Shown: positions 7,469 through 16,349 of the stretch, piece after piece | Layout: the number at the start of each line of letters is the position of its first letter | Position numbering within the stretch: the stretch's first letter is position 1 | Source of the DNA: an uncultured Muribaculaceae bacterium | Lineage (GTDB): Bacteria > Bacteroidota > Bacteroidia > Bacteroidales > Muribaculaceae | Reading direction: 5' to 3' | NCBI GenBank assembly: GCA_910579605.1 | Contig: CAJTUG010000020.1 | Coordinates: forward strand, 1-37,635 | DNA: 37,635 nucleotides | Notes under the pieces: generated by a model | The model's database searches: none | Seen by the model: the letters and a program-made list of their open reading frames with translations, nothing else | What the model was told of the DNA's origin: nothing | Position numbers and translations under genes: made by a program

Positions 7469-9631
7469 ATGAGCAATACACCCGACATATCATCTCCCTC
7501 ATTCAGCAGGCAAGCTTTGGCAGTGCTGAATAAGTTCTACGGCTACAAGTCGTTCCGCCCCGGTCAATATGAAATCATCCAAGCGCTGGCCGCCGGCCGC
7601 GACGCTTTGGTGCTCATGCCCACAGGCGGAGGTAAATCTTTATGCTACCAGATACCGGCACTTTTAGCCGCAGAGGGATGCGCTATTGTGGTATCGCCTC
7701 TTATAGCGCTGATGCAAGACCAGACCCAAGCTTTGGTAGCCAACGGCATACCGGCGGCGGCAATTCATTCCAACCAATCGGAAGACACGAATCGAGATAT
7801 CCTCAACGCCGTATATATGGGACGCATCAAATTGCTATACATCTCGCCCGAAAGATTGCTCATGATGCTTGAAGGGTGGGAGCGAATGAAAATAAGCCTT
7901 TTTGCTATAGACGAGGCTCACTGCATAAGCCAGTGGGGACATGATTTCCGGCCCGACTATGCACAACTGTGCCGGCTCAAACAACTGAGGCCCGATGTGC
8001 CCATGATAGCTTTGACAGCTACCGCCGACCGCTTAACCCGCGATGACATAAGACTGCGTCTCGGTCTGAACAATCCCTTTGAATTCGTGTCGTCTTTCGA
8101 CCGTCCCAACATATCGCTCCGCGCCTATGCCAACCCAGGCAAAAAAGCCCGTATAGGCTTTATCGCCTCCATGGTTCGCAAATATCCGCAAGATTCCGGA
8201 ATTGCCTACTGCCTTTCGCGCTCGGGAGCTGAGGCAACATACCAAGCGCTGAAGGCTTCTGGCATAAAAGCTGTGTGCTACCACGCCGGCATGAACCCTG
8301 CCGACCGAGACAGAAGCATGAATGCGTTCTTAGACGGACGCGCACAGGTAGTCTGTGCAACGGTAGCTTTCGGCATGGGCATAGACAAAAGCAACATTAG
8401 ATGGGTAGTCCATAACAACATGCCGTCTAATATAGAAAGCTACTATCAGGAGATAGGCCGCGCCGGGCGCGACGGATTGCCTGCCGAAGCAGTCCTTTTC
8501 CACTCGTATGCCGATGTTATCACCTTGCGCAATTTTGCCGAAGAATCCGGCCGGCAAGCCGTGAACTACGAAAAATTGTCGCGCATGCAAGCCTATGCCG
8601 AAGCTCGTGTGTGCCGTAGGAGGATACTCCTGAGCTATTTCAGCGAAGAAAGCACCCACGACTGCGGCAACTGCGACGTGTGCCTCAATCCGCCTTCGCG
8701 TATCGACGGAACAATATTGGCGCAGAAGGCTCTTAGCGCGGTAGCCCGCACCGGGTCCAAAATCGGAGTCTTCACTTTAGTGAATATACTCCGAGGTTCC
8801 CTGCGCTCCGACATTCGGCAGGCCGGTTACGACCGCATCAAAACATTCGGTGCAGGCAGCGACCTTTCGCAAAACGAATGGACAAACTACATTAGCCAAA
8901 TGATACAATTAGGCATTTTTGAAATTGCCTACGAAGATTCCAATCACCTGCGTATAACGCCTCTTGGCGTACGAATACTCAGAGGGCTGGAAAATGTAGA
9001 ACTTTCCACATTTGTACCTCCAACGACCGCAAAGAGCCGCAAGAACAATGTCTATCAACAAGATACAAAAACAAAAAGTCCTACCGAACAGCTATTTGAA
9101 CATCTCAAGACAATCCGTACCGACATTGCACGGCAAGAAGGGCTGCCTCCATACATTATTTTCAGCGACGCCACACTAATGGACATGGCAACCAAGAAGC
9201 CTAAGGATATAGACGGCATATTGGAAGTAAACGGCGTTGGCGAACGCAAAGCCGTGAGATTCGGTAAAAAATTCATCGCCGCAATACGTAAATTCGACGG
9301 TTTGACGGCTTCATCGCCTGCAGGATCTTCTATCAAGGAAACACTCATTCTCATCAACGCCGGCACTCCTGTAGGAGAAATAGCCCGGCTAAAAGGAGTT
9401 AAAACAGACACTATCTACAGCCACATCGCCAAACTCATAGACGACGATATGATTACTACATATGGCTCGTTTATAACACGCAAACAGTTTGAAATGGTAC
9501 GCGAAGCTTTTTTAACCGATCCCGACAACGCCTACACCGCTCTTGAGGGAAAAATAGAGCCGGCTCTAATTTCCGTTGCACGGGCGATAGCCAGAGCAAC
9601 AGCCCGACGCAAATCTCAAGAAAACGTATAA
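7469..9631 (+). CDS. recQ: ATP-dependent DNA helicase RecQ
   Basis: This 720-residue SF2 helicase unwinds DNA 3' to 5' in recombination and repair. The first helicase domain has Walker A PTGGGKS (51-57) and DEAH (148-151) followed by CISQWGHDFRPDY, the RecQ aromatic-rich loop. The second helicase domain has the GIDKSNIRWVVH, YYQEIGRAGRDG motif. The zinc-binding cysteines lie around 383-406 (final segment CGNCDVC). An RQC winged helix, an HRDC domain (around 530-610) and a C-terminal helix-turn-helix segment (around 620-700, GTPVGEIARLKGVKTDTIYSH) follow. The length suits Bacteroidota RecQ. It is a single-gene unit, divergent from greA and ended by the hairpin at 9644-9680. Confidence 0.97.
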   Translation: MSNTPDISSPSFSRQALAVLNKFYGYKSFRPGQYEIIQALAAGRDALVLMPTGGGKSLCYQIPALLAAEGCAIVVSPLIALMQDQTQALVANGIPAAAIHSNQSEDTNRDILNAVYMGRIKLLYISPERLLMMLEGWERMKISLFAIDEAHCISQWGHDFRPDYAQLCRLKQLRPDVPMIALTATADRLTRDDIRLRLGLNNPFEFVSSFDRPNISLRAYANPGKKARIGFIASMVRKYPQDSGIAYCLSRSGAEATYQALKASGIKAVCYHAGMNPADRDRSMNAFLDGRAQVVCATVAFGMGIDKSNIRWVVHNNMPSNIESYYQEIGRAGRDGLPAEAVLFHSYADVITLRNFAEESGRQAVNYEKLSRMQAYAEARVCRRRILLSYFSEESTHDCGNCDVCLNPPSRIDGTILAQKALSAVARTGSKIGVFTLVNILRGSLRSDIRQAGYDRIKTFGAGSDLSQNEWTNYISQMIQLGIFEIAYEDSNHLRITPLGVRILRGLENVELSTFVPPTTAKSRKNNVYQQDTKTKSPTEQLFEHLKTIRTDIARQEGLPPYIIFSDATLMDMATKKPKDIDGILEVNGVGERKAVRFGKKFIAAIRKFDGLTASSPAGSSIKETLILINAGTPVGEIARLKGVKTDTIYSHIAKLIDDDMITTYGSFITRKQFEMVREAFLTDPDNAYTALEGKIEPALISVARAIARATARRKSQENV

Positions 9632-9643
9632 TACTACCAACAT

Positions 9644-9680
9644 AAATAAGCCCGGCATCAATGCGATGTCGGGCTTATTT
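9644..9680. terminator. Bidirectional terminator between recQ and the EEP-family gene
   Basis: A 16-bp stem with one non-canonical pair (AAATAAGCCCGGCATC and GATGTCGGGCTTATTT) encloses a five-base loop. It has A-rich and T-rich flanks on both sides, so it can terminate recQ (+) and the converging endonuclease-family gene (-). Confidence 0.85.
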
Positions 9681-9711
9681 CATTAATTATCTCATTAATT
9701 ATCTTATGATG

Positions 9712-10569
9712 TCAAATTTCCACTTTTGCAAGGATAGGACGATGGTCGGAAGGATAGAGGTCGCCTTTATGTTCGGCAAGGACTCCACAACTTTCCACCT
9801 TTACAGGCCCTTTGACAAATATATAGTCTATGAGTTGTTGATTGCCGTAGGGAATACGACCGAAATCGTGGAATGTACGGTCCGGGCCATAGACAAATGC
9901 AGCCGCATCACGGGCACTGAGCAATTTATGCTCGGGATCGCTCAAAAGTATGCGTATAGGCTCTTGATCGGGGCTTGAGTTGAAATCGCCGGTTATGAGA
10001 GCCGGACGCTTGCCTGAAAGCTCGAAAGCTTTTGCAAGCACCATTTTTGCACCTTCACGACGTGCCATAGGTCCTATATGATCCAAATGGGTGTTCATAT
10101 AGAGAAATTCGCGGCCACCGTCGTTATCACGGAAAATTCCCCAAGTAGCAACCCGTGGATAATCCGCATCCCAACCCTTTGCTCCGGGTACATCGGGAGT
10201 TTCGGAAAGCCAGAAATTGCCGGAGTCAAGGAGCGTGAACCTATCTGTCTTGTATAGTATAGGACAATACTCACCTTTTTCTGCACCATCATCGCGCCCT
10301 ACCCCTATATAGGAAATACCTGGGACTCGACTCAAGAAGTCATCTATTTGTCCTTTTGTAGCTTCTTGAAGGCCGACGATATCTACATCGTAGAACTTAA
10401 TGAGATCAGCAGCATAATCGGCACGGTTAGGCCAATAATTGGTGCTGTCGGACTCAACAGGGCAGCGTATATTGAAAGTCATGGCGTTGAAATCTGCCGG
10501 TTCCTTCTCGGAACAAGCCATGAGCGACAAAGCCACTGCCGAAGAAATAAATAATTTCTTAAATTTCAT
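9712..10569 (-). CDS. Endonuclease/exonuclease/phosphatase (EEP) family lipoprotein
   Basis: This 285-residue protein has a lipoprotein signal (SLMAC, Cys19) and an EEP fold. The catalytic motifs run in order: MTFNIR (around 30), GLQEA with the metal-binding Glu69, NTHLDHIG in the middle, ITGDFNSSP, and SDHRPI near the C-terminus. Secreted EEP proteins in Bacteroidota may act on nucleic acids, phosphoesters or sphingolipid head groups; the substrate here is unknown. It lies 38 bases downstream of the M16 peptidase gene on the same strand and is probably co-transcribed, ending at the bidirectional terminator. Confidence 0.9.
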   Translation of the reverse strand: MKFKKLFISSAVALSLMACSEKEPADFNAMTFNIRCPVESDSTNYWPNRADYAADLIKFYDVDIVGLQEATKGQIDDFLSRVPGISYIGVGRDDGAEKGEYCPILYKTDRFTLLDSGNFWLSETPDVPGAKGWDADYPRVATWGIFRDNDGGREFLYMNTHLDHIGPMARREGAKMVLAKAFELSGKRPALITGDFNSSPDQEPIRILLSDPEHKLLSARDAAAFVYGPDRTFHDFGRIPYGNQQLIDYIFVKGPVKVESCGVLAEHKGDLYPSDHRPILAKVEI

Positions 10570-10607
10570 ATGCTTAATATTAACTTAGGATTAGCTATCT
10601 CAAATTA

Positions 10608-13514
10608 TCAATATCCGAAGATTTCTTCTGTCGTGAGGACTACTACTTTACCGAGTTTCTTGAGTTGTTCCATGTCGATATCTTCCGTATCACCCAGAAT
10701 GGCATAGTAATATGTACGGCCCTTGACATTATCTTTCTGGAAAGCGACAACATTGGCAAGACTTATTCCCGGAAGAGCCTCAAAAAGATTTTTGCGTCTG
10801 TCTGTATCAATTCCAAGGTCTTTGGCATTGATATAGGCCCATGCTATATTGTCTTTGATAATACGTTCTGTGCGGAGACGGGAATCAAGACCTTTCTTTG
10901 CCAAATCAAAAGCGGATTCGCTCTCGGGCATATCATTTATAATTTCGGAGAAAGCGGCAATAGCATCGCCCATCTTGTCGTTCTGCGTTGCTATGACAGC
11001 AGAATAGGTATATGGGTTGTCGGCCTTTGACGGCGCATTAAAACTTGCGCCGGCAGAATAGGCGAGCGAGCGGCTCTCTCGCATTTCTTGAAATACGATT
11101 GCGTTCATTGAACCTCCGAAATATTCGTTATACACTTGACGCAAAGCCTCCTTCGCAGGGTCGTACTTTTCACCGCGGTTGGAAAACTCCGCCATGTACA
11201 GTTGCTTGGCTTCATAGGGCGCAACAAAAACGATTGTTTCCTCGGGCTGAACGTATTGGTACTTATGCCCCTTGGGAGCTGCTTTCAGGGTTTCGGGGGT
11301 CTGGTAATGTGTGTTTATAGTGGATAAGAGTTTATCTTCGGGCGCATTGCCATAATAGATAATCTCGCATTCGTAGTCCGGAAGCATGCGCAGTTCTTCA
11401 ATTGCCTTTACCGGGTCTGCCTTGCGGAACTCATCTACAGACACAAGGGTGTTGGCAGCGTTTTCTTTGCCATACATCAGATAGTAGCGCAAACGGCTGA
11501 AATTCTGGCTTTGGTTTGACTTTTGGTTCAAACGAGACTTCTCAAGCCTATCGGCATAAGCGGCATAAGCCTCGGGGTCTGCAACAGTTTCTTTGAGCAC
11601 TTTCTGGAAAAGCTCAAGGGCTTTGGGCATATTTTCGCTCAAACCGCTGAGAACTATATAGGTTCTTTCCCCGCCAACAGAAATATTATATGAACATGCA
11701 AGTTTATAGAATTCGTTCTGTATGTCGGCTGCACTCATGGTTTCCGTTCCGTATAGCTCCATGAGTTCTGATGCATAATCAAGATAAGGATAGGTATCGC
11801 TGCCTACATTATACACGAATACGAGGCTGAAAATATCGTTGGTAGTGTTTTTAGTATAGTATACAGGGATTTCTTGTTTAGCTTGCAAGAAAGTCAAATC
11901 GCGGTTGAAATCAAGGAACACAGGTTCGATAGGCTCTACCTGAGTGTTTTGAATCTCGTTGAGGAAAGCACTCGATGCATCGCGGTTCATTACGATAGGG
12001 GTAAGCTCGGGCTTGCCTATCTTAACCTCTTCGGGATCTGTTCCCTGGCGTTTATAGAGAGCAACGTAGTTATTGTCGCCCAAATATTTGTTTGCCACAC
12101 GGACTACATCGTCTTTGCTAATCTTTTCCAACGCGGTGAAATTTTTGACAGCATCCGTCCAAGGTTCGCCGTTTACAAAAGCATCTACATACATATCCGC
12201 ACGGCCTTCGTTGCTCTCCATAGCACGCTGGAGACCGAGTTTCTCATTAGCAACGATGGCTGCAATCATTTCTTCATCAAATTCTCCACGACGGAGTTTG
12301 CCTACTTCTTCAAGCAATATAGAACGCACGTCGTCGAGGGTTTGATCGCCTTTAGGACGGCCCATGAGGATGAAAGCACCTCCATCGGCAAGGCCATATG
12401 TACCGGAGCCAACACCAAGAGCTTTCTGGGCAAGATTAACATCGATATCAAGCAGGCCTGTAGAACCGTTGTTGAGAACACGATCCATAACGGTGAGAGC
12501 AGTCATGTCTTCGTTTTTGGCTTCGGGTATGCGCCAAGCCATATAGATGAACTCCGCTTCCTTACCGAGAACATCCACATTAATCGGTTCGGCGATTTGG
12601 GCTTCGTCAAGCACAGGCGCTGCCGGCAAGTTGTCGTTAGGTTTAAGATGTCCGAAATACTTGCTTATGATATCAACCATATTGTCGGGATCGAAATCGC
12701 CCGAAACGCAGATTGCCATGTTATTGGGCACATACCACTGCTTGTGATAATTCTTCACGTTTGTAATCGAAGGATTCTTGAGGTGCTCTTGGGTGCCAAG
12801 AACAGTCTGCGTCCCATAGGGATGATGAGGGAAAAGCGTAGCCAACATCTTTTCGGCAATCTTGCGGTTATCGTTGGTGAGGCTCATGTTCTTTTCCTCG
12901 TAGATAGTTTCCAATTCTGTGTGGAAACCACGTATAACAGGATGCTCAAAGCGGTCGGCTTGGATTTTTGCCCAGTTCTCAATTTGGTTGGAAGGGATAT
13001 TCTCCACATAGCAAGTCACGTCGTTGCTCGTATAGGCATTTGTGCCGTTTGCACCAATAGCACTCATGAGCTTGTCGTACTCGTTGGGGATTGCAATTTT
13101 AGATGCTTCGTAGCTCACGGAGTCTATCTGCCTGTAGATTGCTTTGCGGGCAGCTTCGTCGGTAGTTTTGCGATATTTCTCAAAAAGCTGTTCTATCTGG
13201 TCCAACAGCGGCTTCTCTTTTGCATAATCGGTGGTTCCGAATTGCTCTGTTCCTTTAAACATGAGATGCTCAAAATAATGAGCGAGTCCTGTGGTCTCTG
13301 CAGGGTCATTCTTACCCCCGACACGAACTGCCACATAAGTCTGGATACGTGGTTGGTCTTTGTTCACGCTCATGAACAATTTCAAACCGTTAGGCAAGGT
13401 ATACATCTTTGTATTGAGCGGATCGCCTTCTACGGTCTCATACTCATACTTACCTGCCCACAGGCCTATACTGGCAACAGCACACAGCATAAGGCTGAGG
13501 AATAATCTTTTCAT
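10608..13514 (-). CDS. M16 family zinc metallopeptidase (pitrilysin/insulinase type), tandem-domain
   Basis: This 968-residue protein has a signal peptide (about 1-20) and the inverted zinc motif HxxEH at His79-Tyr-Phe-Glu82-His83. The partner Glu207 fits the ExxxxxxE spacing after Glu200. About 45 extra residues, many charged, separate the two parts of the zinc site compared with the classical spacing. The N-terminal M16 pair (about 35-500) is the active half. The C-terminal pair (about 540-960) keeps the fold but lacks HxxEH and should form the other side of the closed chamber. Such periplasmic enzymes degrade peptides and short proteins. It has its own promoter at 13552-13559 and precedes the EEP gene. 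Confidence 0.93.
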   Translation of the reverse strand: MKRLFLSLMLCAVASIGLWAGKYEYETVEGDPLNTKMYTLPNGLKLFMSVNKDQPRIQTYVAVRVGGKNDPAETTGLAHYFEHLMFKGTEQFGTTDYAKEKPLLDQIEQLFEKYRKTTDEAARKAIYRQIDSVSYEASKIAIPNEYDKLMSAIGANGTNAYTSNDVTCYVENIPSNQIENWAKIQADRFEHPVIRGFHTELETIYEEKNMSLTNDNRKIAEKMLATLFPHHPYGTQTVLGTQEHLKNPSITNVKNYHKQWYVPNNMAICVSGDFDPDNMVDIISKYFGHLKPNDNLPAAPVLDEAQIAEPINVDVLGKEAEFIYMAWRIPEAKNEDMTALTVMDRVLNNGSTGLLDIDVNLAQKALGVGSGTYGLADGGAFILMGRPKGDQTLDDVRSILLEEVGKLRRGEFDEEMIAAIVANEKLGLQRAMESNEGRADMYVDAFVNGEPWTDAVKNFTALEKISKDDVVRVANKYLGDNNYVALYKRQGTDPEEVKIGKPELTPIVMNRDASSAFLNEIQNTQVEPIEPVFLDFNRDLTFLQAKQEIPVYYTKNTTNDIFSLVFVYNVGSDTYPYLDYASELMELYGTETMSAADIQNEFYKLACSYNISVGGERTYIVLSGLSENMPKALELFQKVLKETVADPEAYAAYADRLEKSRLNQKSNQSQNFSRLRYYLMYGKENAANTLVSVDEFRKADPVKAIEELRMLPDYECEIIYYGNAPEDKLLSTINTHYQTPETLKAAPKGHKYQYVQPEETIVFVAPYEAKQLYMAEFSNRGEKYDPAKEALRQVYNEYFGGSMNAIVFQEMRESRSLAYSAGASFNAPSKADNPYTYSAVIATQNDKMGDAIAAFSEIINDMPESESAFDLAKKGLDSRLRTERIIKDNIAWAYINAKDLGIDTDRRKNLFEALPGISLANVVAFQKDNVKGRTYYYAILGDTEDIDMEQLKKLGKVVVLTTEEIFGY

Positions 13515-13551
13515 ATGGAATTGTTTTAGTTGTTAGTTCGCTGAATATCGG

Positions 13552-13587
13552 CAAATATACGAAAAAATCCCGAATTGTTTTCAACAA
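13552..13587 (-). promoter_or_regulatory. Promoter of the M16 peptidase gene
   Basis: On the minus strand TATATTTG (13559-13552) matches TAnnTTTG exactly. TTG triplets at 13584-13582 and 13587-13585 are near the -33 distance. The leader would be about 30 bases. The -33 box lies inside the terminator of the upstream gene. Confidence 0.65.
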
Positions 13588-13596
13588 GCCGGGATC
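13561..13596 (-). terminator. Rho-independent terminator after the GIN-domain gene
   Basis: On the minus strand the stem ATCCCG...CGGGAT has an inner TTGTT/AACAA pairing and a short loop. It is followed directly by a run of six T, a textbook intrinsic terminator. The next promoter's -7 element starts immediately afterwards. Confidence 0.85.
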
Positions 13597-13665
13597 TTTT
13601 GCTATTTGACAACCAAATATCATTTTTCCTGTTTGTTTGCTTGTCGTTGAGCAAACAGACAAACA

Positions 13666-14405
13666 TTATTCTGCTTCATTAGCGACCGATCCGCCGGTTT
13701 CTGTAGAAGAACGCAGATTTGCCACATTACAATGGATAGAGGCGCCTGTTTCTGCTTCTGCTTCACCCTGCGCAACTGCCACATTTTCTGCTTTAATACA
13801 ACCAGCCGTTTCTGCCTCGTATTTGCAAGTCATAGCTTTTCCAGAGGATACCTTTATACTTGATCCGGTCTCGCACTCTATTTCAAGGTGAGACGTCTTG
13901 ACGTTTTGCACCTTTATGGAGGCACCGGTCTCACTGCTTAGTTCTACCGAATTTGCCGCTTCAAGACCTTGAAGCTTGATAGAAGCACCGGTTTCAGTCT
14001 CGCCTTTAAACGAGGGGCACACGTTGTTGCCATTTACCGAAACATTGGCACCCACTTGCGTCGTTATTTCTTCAAGCGACGGCACTGTGACACGGATCTT
14101 TGTCTTGTTTCCGCGAATATTGCCGTTGAGACTCTCTTTAAGGCCAATTTTGAGTATTTTATTTTTAACTCTGATTTCCAACTTTTCGGCTATATTTTTG
14201 GAGCTTCATAGTGCACTTGGTCATCAAACGCTCCTATGTTTACTTCGACAGTGAAAAATTCAACATCTATTTTGTCAAATTCCCCAACGCGGATACTACC
14301 ATTAACAATGTTTTTATTTACGTTTGCTGCGTTAACGGTATTGTATACCACACCTGCAGCAGCAACAATAGCCAAAAATAGGGAAACGATAAAAAACTTT
14401 TTCAT
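13666..14405 (-). pseudogene. GIN-domain (DUF2807) beta-helix protein, split by a one-base frameshift
   Basis: Two adjacent reading frames make one protein of about 246 residues if one base is added. The first part (14405-14190) has a signal peptide and VGEFDKIDVEFFTVEVNIG...YEAPK, the opening of the GIN domain. It stops at TAG after a run of five A (T run 14195-14199 on the plus strand). With six A the frame reads on as PKNIAEKLEIRVKNKILKIG, exactly as the family expects. The second frame has only a TTG to start from, which argues against a separate gene. The C-terminal half has five roughly 20-residue turns beginning ETGASIKL, ETGASIKV, ETGSSIKV, ETAGCIKA and ETGASIHC, the repeat of a right-handed beta-helix. 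GIN proteins are exported and of unknown exact function. The gene is either really broken or affected by sequencing error. Confidence 0.82.
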
Positions 14406-14525
14406 AAGATTTATAATTAATTGTAGATTAATAAATTGGTCGCATACAAAGGTGTCAGCATCTGCTGTTCTTTATAATTAGACGCAAAAGACTGCCCATT
14501 CGTTACACCTACATGCAATTTTTTT

Positions 14526-14575
14526 CAAAAAAATAAAATTCCCGAAAGTTCCTTGAATGCGGAAATTTCGGGAAT
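14526..14575 (-). terminator. Rho-independent terminator after nadB
   Basis: On the minus strand a stem of about 12 bp (TCCCGAAATTTCC with GGAACTTTCGGGA, one mismatch) encloses an eight-base loop. It is followed by ATTTTATTTTTTT. It starts about ten bases after the nadB stop codon. Confidence 0.88.
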
Positions 14576-14584
14576 TCAAATTCT

Positions 14585-16171
14585 TCAGTCAATAGGCTCA
14601 TGCTTTATCGGCGGATAGTCTAATGTGTAGTGCAAGCCTCGTGATTCACGGCGTTCCTTAGCCTGCCGCATTATGAGGTAACCAACATTGATGATATTGC
14701 GCAACTCGCAAATCTCACGGGAAGCTTTAGAATATTTAAACAGCCGCTCTGTCTCCTCGTAAAGAATATCCAAACGATTCCAAGCCCGATCCAGGCGCAG
14801 ATTGCTTCTCACTATACCTACATATGTTCCCATAATCTGTCCTACCTCTCGTATACTTTGGGTAATGAGCACCATTTCCTCGGGATGACGGGTACCCTCG
14901 TCGTTCCAATCGGGGACGTCGCCGCGCAAAGAAATATGCGCAAGCTCTTTTTGTGCATGTTTAGCTGCAGAGTCGGCATATACAACAGCCTCAATGAGCG
15001 AATTGGATGCAAGACGATTACCGCCGTGGAGTCCTGTGCACGAACACTCGCCCAAAGCATAGAGATGCCGTATAGACGATTGCCCGTCGGTATCTACTTT
15101 TATACCGCCACAAAGGTAGTGAGCAGCCGGGGCTACTGGAATATAATCTTTAGTAATATCAATGCCGAGACTTAGACACTTGCGGTAGATATTCGGGAAA
15201 TGACGTTTAGTCTCTTCCGGGTCTTTATGAGTAACGTCGAGATATACATGGTCGTCGCCATAGAGTTTCATTTCCGAATCTATGGCACGGGCTACAATGT
15301 CGCGCGGTGCAAGCGAGAGCCGCGGGTCGTATTTATGCATGAATTCCTCGCCCTTGAGATTGCGCAACACTGCACCGTAGCCACGCATGGCCTCAGTAAT
15401 GAGGAAGGAGGGTCTGTCTCCGGGGTGAAACAATGCCGTAGGGTGAAACTGGATGAATTCCATATCTGCAACAGTACCTTTGGCGCGGTAGACCATGGCA
15501 ATACCGTCGCCCGTAGCCACCAACGGATTGGTGGTCGTCTGGTATACAGCACCGCAGCCTCCGGTGGCCATAACGGTAATTTTAGACAGGAATTTGTCTA
15601 CTGTCCCGTTGGCTATATCAAGGACATATGCCCCATAGCAGGTTATATCGGGAGTGCGGCGTGTGACAATTTTCCCAAGATGATGCTGGGTAATTATTTC
15701 TATGGCAAAGAAATTCTCGTAAACGTCGATATAGGGATTTTCTTTTACTGCTTTGATGAGCGATTCTTGGATTTCGAAACCGGTATTGTCGGCATGGTGG
15801 AGAATGCGGAACTCACTATGGCCACCTTCTTTGTGCAAATCGAAATTTCCTTGGTTGTCTTTATCGAAATCCACACCCCAGTTTATAAGTTGACGTATCT
15901 GCTCGGGTGCGCCTTTCACAACAAGTTCAACGGCCTTAGGGTCGCTGAGCCAGTCGCCGGCAACCATTGTGTCGTGTATATGTTTTTCGAAATCGTCTAC
16001 TTCGAGATTGGTAACCGAAGCCACGCCGCCTTGTGCCAAGGCCGTATTGGCTTCTTCTAAGGTTGTTTTGCACACCAATGCAACTTTCACGCCTTCTTTA
16101 GCCACTTTAAGGGCAAAACTCATACCGGCGATGCCGGAACCTATAACCAGATAATCATACTGATATGTCAT
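14585..16171 (-). CDS. nadB: L-aspartate oxidase NadB
   Basis: This 528-residue FAD enzyme oxidises L-aspartate to iminoaspartate, the first step of de novo NAD synthesis. The N-terminal dinucleotide-binding motif is GSGIAG (11-16). Later motifs typical of the succinate dehydrogenase/fumarate reductase flavoprotein family include NTALAQGGVAS, EFIQFHPTALF, PRDIVARAID and GLHGGNRLASNSLIEA. The length and the lack of succinate dehydrogenase-specific context favour NadB. The other pathway genes (nadA, nadC) are not in the window. It has its own promoter (16247-16254) and terminator, so it is a single-gene unit. Confidence 0.95.
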   Translation of the reverse strand: MTYQYDYLVIGSGIAGMSFALKVAKEGVKVALVCKTTLEEANTALAQGGVASVTNLEVDDFEKHIHDTMVAGDWLSDPKAVELVVKGAPEQIRQLINWGVDFDKDNQGNFDLHKEGGHSEFRILHHADNTGFEIQESLIKAVKENPYIDVYENFFAIEIITQHHLGKIVTRRTPDITCYGAYVLDIANGTVDKFLSKITVMATGGCGAVYQTTTNPLVATGDGIAMVYRAKGTVADMEFIQFHPTALFHPGDRPSFLITEAMRGYGAVLRNLKGEEFMHKYDPRLSLAPRDIVARAIDSEMKLYGDDHVYLDVTHKDPEETKRHFPNIYRKCLSLGIDITKDYIPVAPAAHYLCGGIKVDTDGQSSIRHLYALGECSCTGLHGGNRLASNSLIEAVVYADSAAKHAQKELAHISLRGDVPDWNDEGTRHPEEMVLITQSIREVGQIMGTYVGIVRSNLRLDRAWNRLDILYEETERLFKYSKASREICELRNIINVGYLIMRQAKERRESRGLHYTLDYPPIKHEPID

Positions 16172-16246
16172 AGCAAAACGTTTTTAAGGGTAGCTCTGCC
16201 TTTGTTCCATACGGAAAAGCGCAAAAAACAAACGCATGCACCACGG

Positions 16247-16254
16247 CAAAATTA
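16247..16254 (-). promoter_or_regulatory. Promoter -7 element of nadB
   Basis: TAATTTTG on the minus strand matches TAnnTTTG exactly. It lies downstream of the Sus operon terminator and gives nadB a leader of about 70 bases. I see no clear -33 TTG at the usual distance. Confidence 0.55.
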
Positions 16255-16284
16255 CTAAGAATTTTTATATTTCCACCACTTTTT

Positions 16285-16329
16285 CAAAAAAAAGCAGAGG
16301 CCATTACGGATAAACCGCCATGGCCTCTG
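16285..16329 (-). terminator. Rho-independent terminator of the Sus-like operon
   Basis: A perfect 10-bp stem (CAGAGGCCAT 16295-16304 with ATGGCCTCTG 16320-16329) is followed on the minus strand by a run of eight T. It lies 20 bases after the stop of the last Sus-like gene. Confidence 0.92.
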
Positions 16330-16349
16330 TCTAAATAATGGTTACGAGA

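Noticed and set aside
11874..13505. A 543-codon open frame opposite the M16 peptidase gene
   Set aside because: It lies wholly antisense to a gene with clear catalytic motifs, has no recognisable domain, and reflects the codon bias of the real gene.
14190..14205. Programmed -1 ribosomal frameshifting in the GIN gene
   Set aside because: The sequence CCA AAA ATA lacks a proper XXXYYYZ slippery site, so a deletion or slippage in the A run is more likely.
14442..14454. CACCTTTG-like element as promoter of the GIN gene on the minus strand
   Set aside because: First base of the consensus is wrong and no -33 box is seen, so the promoter of that gene is left unassigned.
15200..16060. A 286-codon plus-strand frame opposite nadB
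   Set aside because: Shadow of nadB with no domain or promoter.
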